DNA of 64,000 bases from a bacterium (GTDB lineage Bacteria > Bacteroidota > Bacteroidia > Bacteroidales > Muribaculaceae). Location: positions 1-64,000 of the forward strand of contig SFTJ01000002.1 of the NCBI GenBank assembly GCA_004563195.1, given 5' to 3'. A model generated the notes under the pieces. It saw nothing but the letters and a program-made list of their open reading frames with translations. It was not told the origin of the DNA and made no database searches. Each line of letters begins with the position of its first letter. Within the stretch, counting starts at the first letter, position 1. Position numbers and translations under genes: made by a program. Below, in pieces: positions 62,760-64,000 of this stretch.

Positions 62760-64000
62760 TAGAGTTTGCTTTGGGCGATGTCATAGAACTGCAGTAGTAC
62801 CTCGTCTTCGGTCAGCAGGTTCTGAGGAATCCTGTCGCCTACTATCACGATGGTCTGGAAATCCTTATCGACGTAACATTGTTTGAAACCTGCACGAAGG
62901 GCTTCAACACGGGCATCCTTAATTTTAGCCTTTGGCTTCTGTGCCTGTTCTGCGTAAATTCTGAATATTTTCAACAATTTCTTTGTGCGCATAGTTTCTT
63001 TGTCTGCATCGTCTTGCACATTTTGCAGTCGCCAACGACCATCTGGCATTTCAATGAAATTATCTTCTAGAACTTCCTTCAACTCTGGCAAGATATCACC
63101 TTTACGTACTCCATTGATGGCTTGCATCCATTCTGGCTGTATTTGCTGATAGGTTTTTGGCTCATCACGCAATAGATTCTTCAACCACTCAATTCCATTA
63201 GCTTCATCACTTATAATGATGCCCATTGGTGCAAACCCGTCCGTATTTTTTCGTTTCTCCTCATATTCTGCAGCTTGTGTCGCCGTAAAGAACATACCAT
63301 CTCGCTCAATGAAATTATCACTCAATCCTTTTTGAAATTTAAGAGCATCTATAGGAACGGGTAAACCATGCTGAACATAGTAACTTATGAGACGGTCATA
63401 AAGAATCTTTGGACTACGTTCAATGACAGTAGTTGTCTTGTTTCCTTTTTCTATATGGATGGCCAAATGCTCCAAATGTTCCTGTATGAAATCCCATACT
63501 GTACTTTCTTCAGAACCTTTTTGTGTTACAATGTTCACTAATTCTTTAGAAGGCTTGTAGCACGTGATAACAAGGTCTTGCTTTACAGCAGTGGTTGTCG
63601 TAACCGCCTTGAAAGAGCCTTGTTTCTTATCGAGTGCGGCAACATTTGCAACAACAAAACCTACACCTTGCAAAGCATTTTGTATTGAGTTCCATACAGA
63701 TGCCGATGTATTACTAAACTCCATTGTAAGCCATTTGCCGGGTTTTAATATTCTATAGAATTCTCTTAATGAACGATTCATTAACTGCTGATATTCAAAT
63801 AGAGTCTTGTGTTGGAATTCATTGACAATTGCTTCTGTCTGATTATTTGTGGAAACCTTTAACCACCCTTCCCATATGGAGTTAAGTTCTGAGTACATTA
63901 TGTTTGCACCAAATGGAGGGTCAATAAACATATAGTCAATGCTGTCTTCTACTATTGTTTCAAGATTTGTTGCAGAGAGAAGTGAAACGACCGTGTTGCC
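62759..64000 (-). CDS. DNA methyltransferase (DPPF type), 5' part outside window
   Basis: At least 413 codons on the minus strand; the frame stays open to the window end, reading into ...VEDSIDYMFIDPPFGANIMY. DPPF is motif IV of amino-methyltransferases (N6-adenine or N4-cytosine), and DIVEYQQ-like FEYQQLMNRSLREFYRILKPG plus LTMEFSNTSASVW fit the DUF1156-like DNA methylase group. The SAM-binding FxGxG motif would be upstream of the window unless it lies C-terminal. The last ~200 residues are polar and helical. First visible gene of the PglZ/Z1 operon. Confidence 0.8.
   Translation of the reverse strand, partial: GNTVVSLLSATNLETIVEDSIDYMFIDPPFGANIMYSELNSIWEGWLKVSTNNQTEAIVNEFQHKTLFEYQQLMNRSLREFYRILKPGKWLTMEFSNTSASVWNSIQNALQGVGFVVANVAALDKKQGSFKAVTTTTAVKQDLVITCYKPSKELVNIVTQKGSEESTVWDFIQEHLEHLAIHIEKGNKTTTVIERSPKILYDRLISYYVQHGLPVPIDALKFQKGLSDNFIERDGMFFTATQAAEYEEKRKNTDGFAPMGIIISDEANGIEWLKNLLRDEPKTYQQIQPEWMQAINGVRKGDILPELKEVLEDNFIEMPDGRWRLQNVQDDADKETMRTKKLLKIFRIYAEQAQKPKAKIKDARVEALRAGFKQCYVDKDFQTIVIVGDRIPQNLLTEDEVLLQFYDIAQSKL

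Overview
The window looks like a chromosome segment of a gut Bacteroidales bacterium, most likely of the Muribaculaceae type. The signs are: TAnnTTTG promoter -7 boxes ahead of most transcription units with no regular Shine-Dalgarno sites; secreted PNGase F-like, GH2, GH25 and sialidase-like proteins; a BtuB-type TonB receptor; a periplasmic glutaminyl cyclase; a BspA-type leucine-rich repeat remnant; and a 5-alpha-reductase steroid/bile acid cluster known from this order. The family-level assignment is inference; no rRNA or tRNA gene was found to test it.

1-16 kb: a frameshifted PNGase F-like gene cut by the window start, a HipBA toxin-antitoxin pair in AT-rich DNA, a HAD phosphatase and exonuclease III, an Xaa-Pro aminopeptidase, a GH25-HAD-ribF-upp operon, a frameshifted metallophosphatase, a large FGE-fold/sialidase fusion and an AraC regulator. 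16-30 kb: mostly housekeeping genes (metK, asnA, pyrE, RecD-like helicase, pepT, an AGCS symporter), interspersed with short promoter-to-terminator transcripts, repeat elements, and an acyltransferase flanked by a direct repeat that carries a promoter. 30-40 kb: an intact PNGase F-like gene with a DUF3667 membrane protein, a GH2 enzyme, two small unknown genes, and a four-gene operon (5-alpha-reductase, Old Yellow Enzyme, two short-chain dehydrogenases) matching the bile acid 3-oxo/isoallo pathway layout. 40-48 kb: glutaminyl cyclase, an orphan HK97-type capsid-like protein with a small partner gene, and a TonB receptor plus POT-type transporter.

48-64 kb is AT-richer and is a defence island entered through a junk zone (acyltransferase fragment, IS982-type remnant). 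It holds an AlbA_2 ATP-binding regulator, a broken BspA-like gene, a three-gene operon with a PHP-ATPase (TrlF-like) and an AAA15-type ATPase, an HNH nuclease with a DUF2188 protein, and a minus-strand operon of DNA methyltransferase (cut by the window end), PglZ phosphatase, unknown protein, Z1 helicase, SprT-like metalloprotease and a small protein.

The most interesting items are the Z1/PglZ/methyltransferase system, the orphan capsid pair, the twin ~150-nt transcripts in opposite orientation that each have a perfect 16-bp palindrome at the promoter, the REP-like repeats built of inverted arms, and the steroid operon. Two separate reading-frame breaks (near 1,088 and 12,605) could be real decay or assembly errors.
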